From: a virus
DNA length: 35,949 bases
Reading direction: 5' to 3' (one strand)
IMG/VR virus record: IMGVR_UViG_3300035704_000016
Coordinates: 1-35,949 of that record
The notes under the pieces are model-generated. The model made no database searches. It worked only from the letters and a program-made list of their open reading frames with translations, and had not been told where the DNA came from. Shown piece after piece: positions 15,345-21,939 of the stretch. The first letter of the stretch is position 1, and each line of letters begins with the position of its first letter. Both the position numbers and the translations under genes were made by a program.

Positions 15345-17197
15345 CGCTGATAGCTCCGTGGTCGGACTCTGAGGGTCGGAGCCTGCACCTTACGAGGCGC
15401 CGGCGACGTCGAGCGCGAGCGCCGCAGGGGCTTTTCGTGGGCGATGAACTGGCCGATCATGTAGGGATCGATGAGGTCGTCGAAGTAGTCCTCCTCGGCG
15501 CCCATCTTGCCCTTCTCGTCCTTGACGAAGGTCTGGGCCTCGCTGGCGAGGGCTTTGGAGCGGATCCCGTCGTGGCCGGTGCGCAGAAGTTCCTTGAAGT
15601 GGTCGACGACCTGGGGCTTCGTCTTGACGTCCATCGACCAGCCCAGGCGCTGTTCGGGCTTCTCGCCCTTTTGCTCGGCGGGCCGGCGGAAATAGAGCAT
15701 CGGGTACTTGAAGTAGCGCCACAGCCGCGTCGCGATCGACACGCCATAGCCGCCGGTGATCTCGATCGCGACCCAGGGCAACCACTCGGGGCCGAAGAGC
15801 TGAGCGGCAAGGAAGAGCTCCTGGGCGACCACGTCGGCGTCGATGCCGCGGGCGTGCCACTCCGCGACCTGTTGAAGCGTGCGGTGGTTGATGATCTCAA
15901 GACCGAAGTAGTCGGTGCCCTCGGTCGCCGTGTCGCGGCCGGAGCTCGAGTCGGCGGTGATCACGTACTGGCCCGGCGGCCGGGGCGGATCCTCACGCCG
16001 GTCACCGAGGTCGGGTTCCTCCCAGCGGCGCCACATCGGCGTCGCAACCCCGACGTCGGCCTCGGCCTCGGGCACCCAGATGGGCTTGCGCGGGATCTGG
16101 ATCACCCGCCCCATGTAGGTCGACTCCTCCCATTCGGTCGGCTTGATCACGCCGCGCTGGGCGGTCGGATCGGTGCGATTAGTGCGGTCGATCACCTTGG
16201 CAACCAGCGACGGTGCGAAGACCTGACGCCCGGTCGACAGGAACGCCTCCTCCCAGGTGGCCGGGAACTCCTGCCAGAACGCCCGCAGGTCGCCATGGCA
16301 GCGGTTGATGATCGCCCAGCGCCGCCACGCGAGCTGCTCAGGGGTGACGCCAAGCTCGACCAGCGCCGGCTCGTCCTCGCCGAACTCGCCCTGACCGACC
16401 TTGGCGATGAATTCGGCCCGATCGTCCTCATTACCGAAGGCGATCTGGTAGTCGGGCTCCTCGTACCACGGAATGAAGAGCGGGTAGAAGTCGGAGTTGC
16501 CCGAGATCGCGGCGACCCAGAGCCGACGGAAGAGATTGTAGCCGTTGGCCGTCGACTCGATGACGATCATCGTGCCGGGCAGGTTGCCGACCGTAGAGAG
16601 GATCGCCATGAGCTTCTTCTCGGGCGCCTGGTAGAAGGCGAGCTCGGAGAGGTGAAGGCTGTGGTACGTGAAACCGCGGCCACCCTCGTACTCGTTGGCG
16701 GTGTCGACGTAGTAGCTCGAGTTGAGACCGGCGTGCCCTTCGAGACGACGCTGGCGTGAGGGCTCGCCGAGCTTGATTTCCTGCCCTTTGCGCGAGCTCA
16801 CCACCGGCGGCTTCAGCGCCAGCCCGGCGATTTCCTCGTTGGGCAGATTGGCGTACATCGTCTCGCCGATCTGAAAGATCTCCGAGGACGTCTTCTTGTC
16901 GTGGGCGAGCACCAGCGCTTTGTGGTTTTCGCGCTGTGAGATCCGCTTGATCATGCAGCCCTGCACGATCGTGGAGATTCCCTCGCGCCGGGCCTTCAGG
17001 ACGATGACCCGCACCGGCTTGTCTTCGGCTTCCTGGCGCACCTTGATCGCGAGGAAGCGGTCCTGCGCCGGCTTTGGATCCAGCCGGACGATCTGCTCTT
17101 CCTGGTTGACGATGCTCAAGCAGTTGCGTGCGTAGTAGCGATCGTCGGTGAGGAGGCGATCTCGCGCTTTGGCGAGCTGCTCGGCCGTGGGGCTCAC
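15341..17197 (-). CDS. Large terminase subunit (TerL)
   Basis: 618 aa, the DNA-packaging motor. The ATPase part shows a degenerate Walker A LKARREGIST (67-76), a Walker B LHLSE with the catalytic Glu (181-185), and the coupling motif ESTANG (214-219). The nuclease part shows an RNase H-like first acidic site in ADSSSGRD (D416), a second in VAIEITGGYG (E479), and a late acidic cluster EDYFDDLIDPYM near 575. The start is GTG 17197, overlapping the stop of the short upstream frame as GTGA. It forms the packaging complex with the portal and presumably a small subunit encoded elsewhere. Confidence 0.92.
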   Translation of the reverse strand: MSPTAEQLAKARDRLLTDDRYYARNCLSIVNQEEQIVRLDPKPAQDRFLAIKVRQEAEDKPVRVIVLKARREGISTIVQGCMIKRISQRENHKALVLAHDKKTSSEIFQIGETMYANLPNEEIAGLALKPPVVSSRKGQEIKLGEPSRQRRLEGHAGLNSSYYVDTANEYEGGRGFTYHSLHLSELAFYQAPEKKLMAILSTVGNLPGTMIVIESTANGYNLFRRLWVAAISGNSDFYPLFIPWYEEPDYQIAFGNEDDRAEFIAKVGQGEFGEDEPALVELGVTPEQLAWRRWAIINRCHGDLRAFWQEFPATWEEAFLSTGRQVFAPSLVAKVIDRTNRTDPTAQRGVIKPTEWEESTYMGRVIQIPRKPIWVPEAEADVGVATPMWRRWEEPDLGDRREDPPRPPGQYVITADSSSGRDTATEGTDYFGLEIINHRTLQQVAEWHARGIDADVVAQELFLAAQLFGPEWLPWVAIEITGGYGVSIATRLWRYFKYPMLYFRRPAEQKGEKPEQRLGWSMDVKTKPQVVDHFKELLRTGHDGIRSKALASEAQTFVKDEKGKMGAEEDYFDDLIDPYMIGQFIAHEKPLRRSRSTSPAPRKVQAPTLRVRPRSYQR

Positions 17198-17367
17198 AGG
17201 TAGTCGCTGAGGCTCGCGTGGTGCGGCTGGGGTGGTTTGCGCACCGTCGGAGGCCGTGGGACGGCCGCTGGCTTGACGGGAGCGGTACTGGAGGCCTGGA
17301 GCTTGGCACGACCCAGGAGCGTGCTAGAGGGCCTGACGATGCCCTGGGTGCTTAGGAGTCGCGCCAC
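17194..17367 (-). CDS. Possible small protein upstream of TerL (57 aa)
   Basis: A frame from GTG 17367 to TGA 17194-17196, overlapping the TerL GTG by four bases. The product is Pro/Lys/Ala-rich in the middle (STAPVKPAAVPRPP) and ends HHASLSDYL. It fills the only gap between the HAD gene and TerL, and its stop is placed for translational coupling. Against it: there is no clear ribosome site, and composition alone could produce an open frame of this length in GC-rich DNA. Confidence 0.4.
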   Translation of the reverse strand: MARLLSTQGIVRPSSTLLGRAKLQASSTAPVKPAAVPRPPTVRKPPQPHHASLSDYL

Positions 17368-17397
17368 GCGGCGAGACTAGCGGCGGCGCCTGACGCG

Positions 17398-17901
17398 CTA
17401 GAGGTCGAAGAAGGTACCGGCGGGGATGAACTCAACTCCAGCCGCGTCCGCGGCTTCACGGTCGCCGTCGAGGTCGCCGACCATTGTCACATCCGTACCG
17501 CCCGCCATGTAGTGCGTTGCCGTCGCCTCAACGATCATCGCCCCGCTGGGCTTGCGCCGCTCATGCCCCTCGCGATAGCGAGCGATCGTCGCCCGCGGAT
17601 GCGCGAAGCAGGCGTGAATCGAGAACGGCTGACTGAAGAAGCCGTCGAGCAGAGCCACGGCACGGCCGATCCGCGCCCACGCCTCGATCTCCGTCGCGTA
17701 GCCCCAGGCCACGCCGCCCTGATTGGTGACGATCGCAAAGCGGTCGCCCTCCTCGGCCGCCGTCTTGACCACCTCGTGGACGTTGGGACGGAGCCGGGGC
17801 TCGGTGAAGATCTCGCCGGGTCTGGGCCCCAGCTTGCCGTCGACTTCCTCCAGCGCGGACTCGACCAAGGTGCCGTCCAGATCGAAGCAGAGGAGGCCCA
17901 T
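17398..17901 (-). CDS. HAD-superfamily phosphatase (HisB/PNKP-like subgroup)
   Basis: 167 aa with the four HAD motifs: nucleophile motif FDLDGTLVES (Asp7 and Asp9), motif II in IVTNQGGVAWG, a Lys in ERRKPSGAM, and the acidic motif MVGDLDGDREAADAAG near the C-terminus. The spacing fits the subgroup of heptose-bisphosphate, histidinol-phosphate and polynucleotide 3'-phosphatases. Phage relatives repair nucleic acid ends or modify nucleotides; the substrate here is unknown. The gene is coupled to the one before it through TAATG, at the start of the packaging part of the late operon. Confidence 0.8.
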   Translation of the reverse strand: MGLLCFDLDGTLVESALEEVDGKLGPRPGEIFTEPRLRPNVHEVVKTAAEEGDRFAIVTNQGGVAWGYATEIEAWARIGRAVALLDGFFSQPFSIHACFAHPRATIARYREGHERRKPSGAMIVEATATHYMAGGTDVTMVGDLDGDREAADAAGVEFIPAGTFFDL

Positions 17902-18050
17902 TAGTGGTCGATTGCCTTTTTGACGATCGCGACGACATCGCTTGTATACCCACAGGCCGCCGCGGCCTCGAGGGCCATCTGGTAACGCGCGGCGAGGGCG
18001 GCGACGGCCATGAGTTCCTCTCGGAGCTTGCGCTCTTCGTCGAGTGTCAT
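17901..18050 (-). CDS. Small helical protein (49 aa)
   Basis: ATG 18050 overlaps the stop of the upstream gene as ATGA, and its TAA overlaps the HAD start as TAATG. The product (MTLDEERKLREELMAVAAL..., ending VVAIVKKAIDH) is two short helices with one Cys in the turn. The longer frame to 18113 is rejected because ATG 18050 is at the coupling point. Function unknown. Confidence 0.65.
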   Translation of the reverse strand: MTLDEERKLREELMAVAALAARYQMALEAAAACGYTSDVVAIVKKAIDH

Positions 18051-18904
18051 GCCGGTGCGCCGCAGTCGGGACACGGCCCTGGAGATCGCTTCACGGTTCC
18101 GCACTGCGAGCAAGAGGTCGGGCCCGGCGTGGGCTGCTCGATCGAGGCATCCGGCGCCAGACCGGACATCGCGGCGGCGGCGTAGCGGCGGTACTCGGCC
18201 TCGGCCTCGTAGCGCGCGATGACGACGGGGCGCCCCTGGAACTTGAGCTCGGTCGTGCGCCGTTCGAGGTAGGCCAGTTGGGTCTCGCCGGGCTGGATCT
18301 CGGGTCCGAGCGCAGCATCGCTGAGATCGATATCCATCCCAGAGGCTTCATCAGCGAGCTGCTCGGCGGTTGGCTCGGGCGGCGTGGTCTTCTCCGGGCC
18401 CGGAATTGAACCGGCCCCGTCTATAGCCGCGGGAGGCTCGTGCGAGGATGCGCCAAGCAACCCATCGCCCTCGCCCGGAGAAGTCTCTGGCGACGGCGCG
18501 GGGGCGGTGTCAGCTCCGCCAGAGGCTAGCGCGTCAGCCTCTCGAGTCTCCGCACCGTCGCCTGCTGGTGCACCACCGGCGCCAGTGACCGCTGGAGCCG
18601 GGTCAGGCGGCTCCGAAGCCGTGCTGCCTGCCGCCTGACTCGACTCCTCCGCGGTGAGCGCCTCGAGCACTTCGGTCAAGAGGTCCGCGACCGCCTGCTG
18701 GTCCTCCTCACTAGCCGCGGCCGCCGGGATCAGGACGATTCCCTGCTCCCTGACGACGACGACGTGCTTCGCGAGTAGAACGTCGCGCAGATAGGCGCTC
18801 TTGTCCTCGAAGCCGGCGTCCCTTGCGGCCCTGCGCAGATGCTCGTCCTCCGTCGCGTAGACCCGGAAGCGGACCTGCTTGTCGCGTTTGGGCTCGATCG
18901 CCAC
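18047..18904 (-). CDS. Ribbon-helix-helix protein with C-terminal zinc ribbon (285 aa)
   Basis: Residues 8-48 resemble a ribbon-helix-helix DNA-binding domain as in mobilisation-type and Arc-type proteins: KQVRFRVYATEDEHLRRAAR, then DKSAYLRDVLLAKH. Residues 85-180 are Pro/Ala/Gly/Glu-rich and probably disordered. Residues 200-255 form a charged helical block (LAYLERRTTELKF). The last 25 residues form a zinc ribbon: C-S-Q-C and C-P-D-C separated by about 10 residues. The combination suggests a regulator or packaging/DNA-organising factor rather than a plain antitoxin. The gene starts at ATG 18904. The upstream membrane-protein frame overlaps its first third. Confidence 0.7.
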   Translation of the reverse strand: MAIEPKRDKQVRFRVYATEDEHLRRAARDAGFEDKSAYLRDVLLAKHVVVVREQGIVLIPAAAASEEDQQAVADLLTEVLEALTAEESSQAAGSTASEPPDPAPAVTGAGGAPAGDGAETREADALASGGADTAPAPSPETSPGEGDGLLGASSHEPPAAIDGAGSIPGPEKTTPPEPTAEQLADEASGMDIDLSDAALGPEIQPGETQLAYLERRTTELKFQGRPVVIARYEAEAEYRRYAAAAMSGLAPDASIEQPTPGPTSCSQCGTVKRSPGPCPDCGAPA

Positions 18905-19040
18905 GGCGGAAGTTGTACCACACCGAAAGGAAGATGTGGCACAAACCGCCGATTACGACCGTGCCGAGCACCACCAGACCACCTCCGACCAGCACGACCG
19001 CCATCGCCAGGTAGAGCAGTTCCCAACCGTGATCGGTCAC
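18711..19040 (-). CDS. Small membrane protein, holin-like (109 aa)
   Basis: GTG 19040 overlaps the stop of the upstream zinc protein as GTGA. Residues 6-42 form one long or two short membrane segments (LLYLAMAVVLVGGGLVVLG, then VVIGGLCHIFLSVWYN), followed by a basic tail (FRRGDR, many Arg). The last 64 codons overlap the ribbon-helix-helix gene in another frame. Holins have this size and the pattern of membrane segment plus basic tail, and the late-operon position fits. No endolysin is seen beside it. The long overlap lowers confidence in the C-terminal part. Confidence 0.5.
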   Translation of the reverse strand: MTDHGWELLYLAMAVVLVGGGLVVLGTVVIGGLCHIFLSVWYNFRRGDRAQTRQAGPLPGLRDGGRASAQGRKGRRLRGQERLSARRSTREARRRRQGAGNRPDPGGRG

Positions 19041-19237
19041 GAGCGCTGTCCCTGCTGCTCCTGGGTGGTCATATGCCACTGATCGCAAAACATGCACCGA
19101 TAGACGGCGTGGGGCTGATTGAGGCCGTGTGGGGCCTTTAGCGCCTTCTTACGAGTTCGATAGCAGAGCTTGCCGTTTGCCGAACAATTCCCGTTCGCAC
19201 CCTTACTGCGGTCTCCAATCGGCGGCAAGCCCCTCAT
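19037..19237 (-). CDS. Small zinc-knuckle protein (66 aa)
   Basis: ATG 19237 overlaps the previous stop as ATGA. Cysteines and histidines are spaced C18, C25, then C48-x-x-C51-x-x-x-H55 in KLCYRTRKKAL...YRCMFCDQWHMTT. I know this pattern from many small actinophage proteins, where the N-terminal Cys pair and a C-terminal C-x-x-C-x-x-x-H hold one zinc. Function unknown, probably nucleic-acid or protein binding. Confidence 0.75.
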   Translation of the reverse strand: MRGLPPIGDRSKGANGNCSANGKLCYRTRKKALKAPHGLNQPHAVYRCMFCDQWHMTTQEQQGQRS

Positions 19238-19647
19238 CGCCGTGCCCACTCCTGAGCGGCAATCCATCGCGCCACCTGAGTCGTAGCGCCGCGACCGTGC
19301 AGTTCGTTCGCGCGTTGATCGATGAACGCCTCGCGGGCGGCGTTGACCATAGGCGGCACTTTCGGTGTCAGCGAGCCCGGGGTGGTGCCGGCGTCGACCG
19401 GGATGGCCCCGACCGTCCTCGCCAGCACCGGGTCCGCTTTTGCCCCCGCATCGGCGGTCGAAGAAACGGAACCGCCGGGTCGCTCCCTCCCTCCGGCTAC
19501 CGGGATCGTGACGCCGCCACCGAGTGAGGCGAGCACGAGATCGCGGCAATACCCGGTCGTCGTCTTGCCCTGGGACTCCGCCACGGCGCGCACCGAGGCC
19601 TTCTCCTCGTCGGAGACGCGGAACTGGATCAGGTTGTAGCGGCTCAC
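19234..19647 (-). CDS. Ribbon-helix-helix regulator (137 aa)
   Basis: GTG 19647 overlaps the preceding stop as GTGA. Residues 1-45 fit a ribbon-helix-helix fold: YNLIQFRVSDEEKASVRAVA, then KTTTGYCRDLVLASL. A long Gly/Pro/Val-rich linker follows, then a helical C-terminus (AREAFIDQRANELHGRG, TTQVARWIAAQEWARR). It is the second gene of the late operon, and a tandem 11-bp repeat lies inside the operon promoter, so autoregulation by this protein or by the one at 18047 is plausible. The longer minus-strand frame to 19971 is a read-back into the neighbouring gene. Confidence 0.7.
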   Translation of the reverse strand: MSRYNLIQFRVSDEEKASVRAVAESQGKTTTGYCRDLVLASLGGGVTIPVAGGRERPGGSVSSTADAGAKADPVLARTVGAIPVDAGTTPGSLTPKVPPMVNAAREAFIDQRANELHGRGATTQVARWIAAQEWARR

Positions 19648-20333
19648 CGCAGCTCCTCGATCACCCGCGAGACCAGGTCGTCGGCGATCCGGAAGCCGTC
19701 GGCCTTGCCCAGGGCCCGCTGCTCGAGGATCGCACCGGCGGGTCCGAGCCGTCCGCAGACCTCCGCGTTGTGGCGCTCGAAGGCGGCGATCTTGGTGAGC
19801 TCCCTGCTCACCGAGATGAGCCGACTGCGCAGATGCCGCCGTTCGATCCGGCGACCCAGCCGAGCCAGCAGGCCCGTCGGTACCGCGGGGACAGGCCCGT
19901 CGCGAAGCGGCCCGAGCGTTCCGGCCTCGATCTCTCGCCTCTGAAACTCGGCAATCGAGTACGGCCTCCACTCGCCGGCCTCCCAGAACTCAACATCGTC
20001 ATACCAAGGGCGGAAGCGCGTCGCGAACTGCCGTCGCCCCATCTTGATCACGCCGTAGTGAAACTTCGCGCCAGCGGTCGATGCCGGTGGTGGCCCTCCC
20101 TCGTGGTCGCGCAGCACGCCGATTGCGGCGCCGGCACCCTCGCGTTCTGGGTGACCCCAGAACACCAAACCCACCGCGCCCTCAACCCGGTTCGCCGCGT
20201 GCTGCCCGGCGTGCCCGGCGCTTCGGGCACAGACGTGGCCGTCCGACGCGGACTTGTGACCACACCGCGGTTCGGCGAACTCCCCCGCCATCATCGCCAT
20301 TTCCCCTGCCAGTTCGCCCTCGTCAGTCGCCAT
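19644..20333 (-). CDS. Hypothetical protein, first gene of late operon (229 aa)
   Basis: Read from ATG 20333 (MATDEGELAGEM) with AGGAGA ten bases upstream; the longer frame to 20462 would cross the promoter. Residues 22-46 hold a Cys/His motif, C-G-H-K...H-V-C...G-H-A-G-Q-H, a motif I have seen in other actinophage small proteins. The middle contains an aromatic-rich segment (FRPWYDDVEFWEAGEWRPYS) and the C-terminus is helical and charged. No family is recognised. A regulatory role is possible because it heads the operon. Confidence 0.7.
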   Translation of the reverse strand: MATDEGELAGEMAMMAGEFAEPRCGHKSASDGHVCARSAGHAGQHAANRVEGAVGLVFWGHPEREGAGAAIGVLRDHEGGPPPASTAGAKFHYGVIKMGRRQFATRFRPWYDDVEFWEAGEWRPYSIAEFQRREIEAGTLGPLRDGPVPAVPTGLLARLGRRIERRHLRSRLISVSRELTKIAAFERHNAEVCGRLGPAGAILEQRALGKADGFRIADDLVSRVIEELR

Positions 20334-20379
20334 TTCTTGCCGGTCTCCTCTCGCTGCGGTTGGTCTCTCTCGAGGCCCC

Positions 20380-20407
20380 AGTGTATGACAAATGTATGAC
20401 AAGTCAA
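20380..20407 (-). promoter_or_regulatory. Candidate late-operon promoter
   Basis: On the minus strand: -35 TTGACT at 20407-20402, a 16-base spacer, and -10 TACACT at 20385-20380, about 45 bases upstream of ATG 20333. The hexamers match sigma-70-type consensus in four of six positions each. It sits just upstream of the first gene of the roughly 20-kb minus-strand gene run, so it is the best candidate for the late promoter. The spacer contains the tandem repeat listed separately. Confidence 0.6.
20382..20403. repeat. Tandem 11-bp repeat inside the promoter spacer
   Basis: Two units, TGTATGACAAA (20382-20392) and TGTATGACAAG (20393-20403), identical except for the last base and placed exactly one helical turn apart. 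They fill the space between the -35 and -10 boxes, so a protein bound here would block the promoter. Ribbon-helix-helix dimers typically bind short direct repeats, and two such proteins are encoded downstream. Confidence 0.65.
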
Positions 20408-20719
20408 GCGACTGGTCGTGGATATGGGGGAGGAGGTATACAGCCGCCGCATGGGAACCCACGGGCGTCGAAGGGGTGGGTGGGGGCGTCGCCTCCGCCG
20501 TTCTCTACACAGAACGGTGTGGATGGTCGATCAGCCGCAAACCGCACTGCAATGCGGGATGGTGCTGATATGCGCGCATCATGGTGATGATCGAGGTGCA
20601 TCGCATACGCTACATGCGCTTACTAGTGGTAAGTGGCGAAGACCGTCGTCTCCATCAACCCACCTTCCACCCGAACCGCAACAGCGCGCACCGCGAAGCG
20701 CCGTCTCTACTCCGTACGA
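20408..20719. other. 312-bp gene-free stretch with several inverted repeats
   Basis: No convincing gene. It contains an inverted repeat with 7-bp arms, CCGTTCT/AGAACGG, around CTACAC (20498-20517). Further smaller ones follow: CCGCA/TGCGG around CTGCAA near 20544, the perfect 10-bp palindrome ATGCGCGCAT near 20570, and CTTAC/GTAAG around TAGTG near 20619. The cluster is too dense for simple spacer DNA and could be a regulatory or recombination site. A 65-codon minus-strand frame here overlaps the promoter and is not supported. Confidence 0.5.
20498..20517. repeat. Perfect 7-bp inverted repeat (operator or hairpin)
   Basis: CCGTTCT, 6-base loop CTACAC, AGAACGG. The arms match exactly. No T-run follows on either strand, so a protein-binding operator fits better than an intrinsic terminator. 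It lies about 90 bases upstream of the late promoter. Confidence 0.5.
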
Positions 20720-21196
20720 CTACGTAGATGGAGGCCGTTGGGCACGGCGTAGCGGAACGTTGCGACCCACCTTGCGCATCCGTTGCACGTAGCCCTGGAT
20801 CGAAGACCAGGATCGGCCCATCTCGGCTGCGATCTCCTTGGTGCTGAGTCCCTTCGCCCAGAGCGTTTCGATCTCGGCGTAGATGAACGCACGGTCCTCG
20901 CGAAGGCAGCGCTTGCAGGCACGGACGTTGGCGCCTTTGGCAGGCCTTGAGCAGACAGGGCACACGCTCTTGCGTTGGCGCCGCGCCCGTTGCCGATCCC
21001 TGGAACGTTCCCTTCGCAGGTTGCGTTTGCGCCGAAGGTTCTTCCTGTGCGCGTAGATCTTCGCTTTGTCAGGATTCAGCCAGCGATAGATCGTGTTGCG
21101 GTTGAAGCCAAGACGGTAGGCGATCATCCCGGAGGAGTGACCCTTGGCACGCAGAACCCGAGCCAACTCGCGCTGCTCAGGCGTTGAGCGGGGCAT
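20720..21196 (-). CDS. Double helix-turn-helix protein with central zinc knuckle
   Basis: 158 aa. Residues 8-42 form a helix-turn-helix as in site-specific recombinases and homeodomain-like regulators (LRAKGHSSGMIAYRLGFNRN, then TIYRWL). Residues 46-76 are a run of Arg/Lys. Residues 79-97 carry C-P-V-C and C-K-R-C. Residues 110-140 form a second helix-turn-helix (LWAKGLSTKEIAAEMGRSW, then IQGYVQRM). Two different DNA-reading heads around a zinc knuckle suggest a sequence-specific DNA organiser or regulator. It starts at ATG 21196 inside the end of the candidate small terminase gene (20-base overlap). Confidence 0.75.
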   Translation of the reverse strand: MPRSTPEQRELARVLRAKGHSSGMIAYRLGFNRNTIYRWLNPDKAKIYAHRKNLRRKRNLRRERSRDRQRARRQRKSVCPVCSRPAKGANVRACKRCLREDRAFIYAEIETLWAKGLSTKEIAAEMGRSWSSIQGYVQRMRKVGRNVPLRRAQRPPST

Positions 21197-21815
21197 CCTC
21201 AGGCACGGCGTGTACGCTGTCGCCGTTCACGCCAGCGCCCGGCGGGGTCAAGGCTTTCGCCTCGTCGGGCGCGCTTTGCTTCGGCTTCGGCCCTGGCACG
21301 CCGCGTGCCTCCGTCAGCACGACGTCGGCAGCGGGCACGGTCTCGTCGCCTTCGGCCAGTTGCTCGGCAAAGCTCGAGGGCACGGGCTCTGCGGCGGCGT
21401 CTTCCGCGGTGCGCGCTGGCTTCGCGGTCGCGGCACGCGTCTCGCTCAGTTTGTGGATCCGTTCCAGCGCGGTGGCGAGTTTGCCCACCTGCACGGCGTC
21501 GAGCCGGCCCGATCGCTCCTTCGTCTCCTGGCGCGCGATCTCACGCTCCGCGAGGCGCAGCAAGCGGGCCTGAAGCTTGTCGAGCGCGGCGTCCGTGGAC
21601 AGTTCCGCGATCTGCGTCGTGTACAGCTCGCCACGGCTCTCAGCGATGAGCCGGTAGATCTCGTTGGCGTGAGAGGCGGAGATTCGAAACGGGTCGACGC
21701 CTTCGTGACCCATCGAAGCGATGCGCTTGACCTCCTTGCCGCTCTTGCCCTGTCGCTTGAGCTCGTAGACCAGGTCCTTCTGCGCGGGGGTCAATCGGTC
21801 GGGGGAAGCTCCCAT
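21177..21815 (-). CDS. Candidate small terminase subunit / DNA-binding protein (212 aa)
   Basis: Read from ATG 21815 (MGASPDRLTPAQKD), because the frame before it crosses the divergent promoter. The N-terminus has a helix-turn-helix-like region (LVYELKRQGKSGKEVKRIA, then ISASHANEIYRL). A helical block follows (DAALDKLQARLLRLAEREI, VQVGKLATALERIHKL), a pattern of DNA-binding plus oligomerisation seen in small terminases. The last 70 residues are Pro/Ala-rich and disordered. It is separated from the large subunit by 4 kb, which is unusual, so the assignment is tentative. Confidence 0.5.
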   Translation of the reverse strand: MGASPDRLTPAQKDLVYELKRQGKSGKEVKRIASMGHEGVDPFRISASHANEIYRLIAESRGELYTTQIAELSTDAALDKLQARLLRLAEREIARQETKERSGRLDAVQVGKLATALERIHKLSETRAATAKPARTAEDAAAEPVPSSFAEQLAEGDETVPAADVVLTEARGVPGPKPKQSAPDEAKALTPPGAGVNGDSVHAVPEDAPLNA

Positions 21816-21871
21816 GCCGTGCAGGCTAGGCACGGCATCGGCGGCCAGAAGATGCACGCGATGGCGCCGTG

Positions 21872-21899
21872 TTGCAATTCTGCGCGCCTGTGGTACAAA
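21872..21899 (+). promoter_or_regulatory. Candidate promoter of the plus-strand operon
   Basis: -35 TTGCAA (21872-21877), 16-base spacer, -10 TACAAA (21894-21899), 40 bases before ATG 21940. It lies in the 124-bp divergent gap between 21815 (minus start) and 21940 (plus start). TTGCAA is its own reverse complement, so the same hexamer could serve a minus-strand promoter with a weaker -10. The rest of the gap shows no other strong signal. Confidence 0.5.
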
Positions 21900-21904
21900 T
21901 AGAT

Positions 21905-21917
21905 CGCCAAGCAACCC
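21905..21917 (+). repeat. Leader repeat CGCCAAGCAAYCC, copy 1
   Basis: CGCCAAGCAACCC at 21905-21917, about 23 bases before the first start codon of the plus-strand operon. A second copy (CGCCAAGCAATCC, 22845-22857) lies at a similar distance before the start at 22873. The two copies sit in untranslated leaders of the two independently started genes, so a shared translational or transcriptional element is possible. Confidence 0.4.
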
Positions 21918-21939
21918 AACCCTTGAAAGGGGTTTTGCG

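Noticed and set aside
18451-18464. A third copy of the CGCCAAGCAACCC leader repeat
   Set aside because: It lies inside the ribbon-helix-helix gene and not before a start codon. A shared 14-mer pair is expected by chance in a window of this size.
18911-18920. Repeated TGTGGTACA motif (also near 21889 and 28121)
   Set aside because: Only one copy is in a promoter position. The others lie next to or inside genes on the wrong strand, so no common function is supported.
20404-20601. A 65-codon minus-strand frame upstream of the late promoter
   Set aside because: It overlaps the promoter and repeats, is Pro/His-rich without structure, and has no ribosome site.
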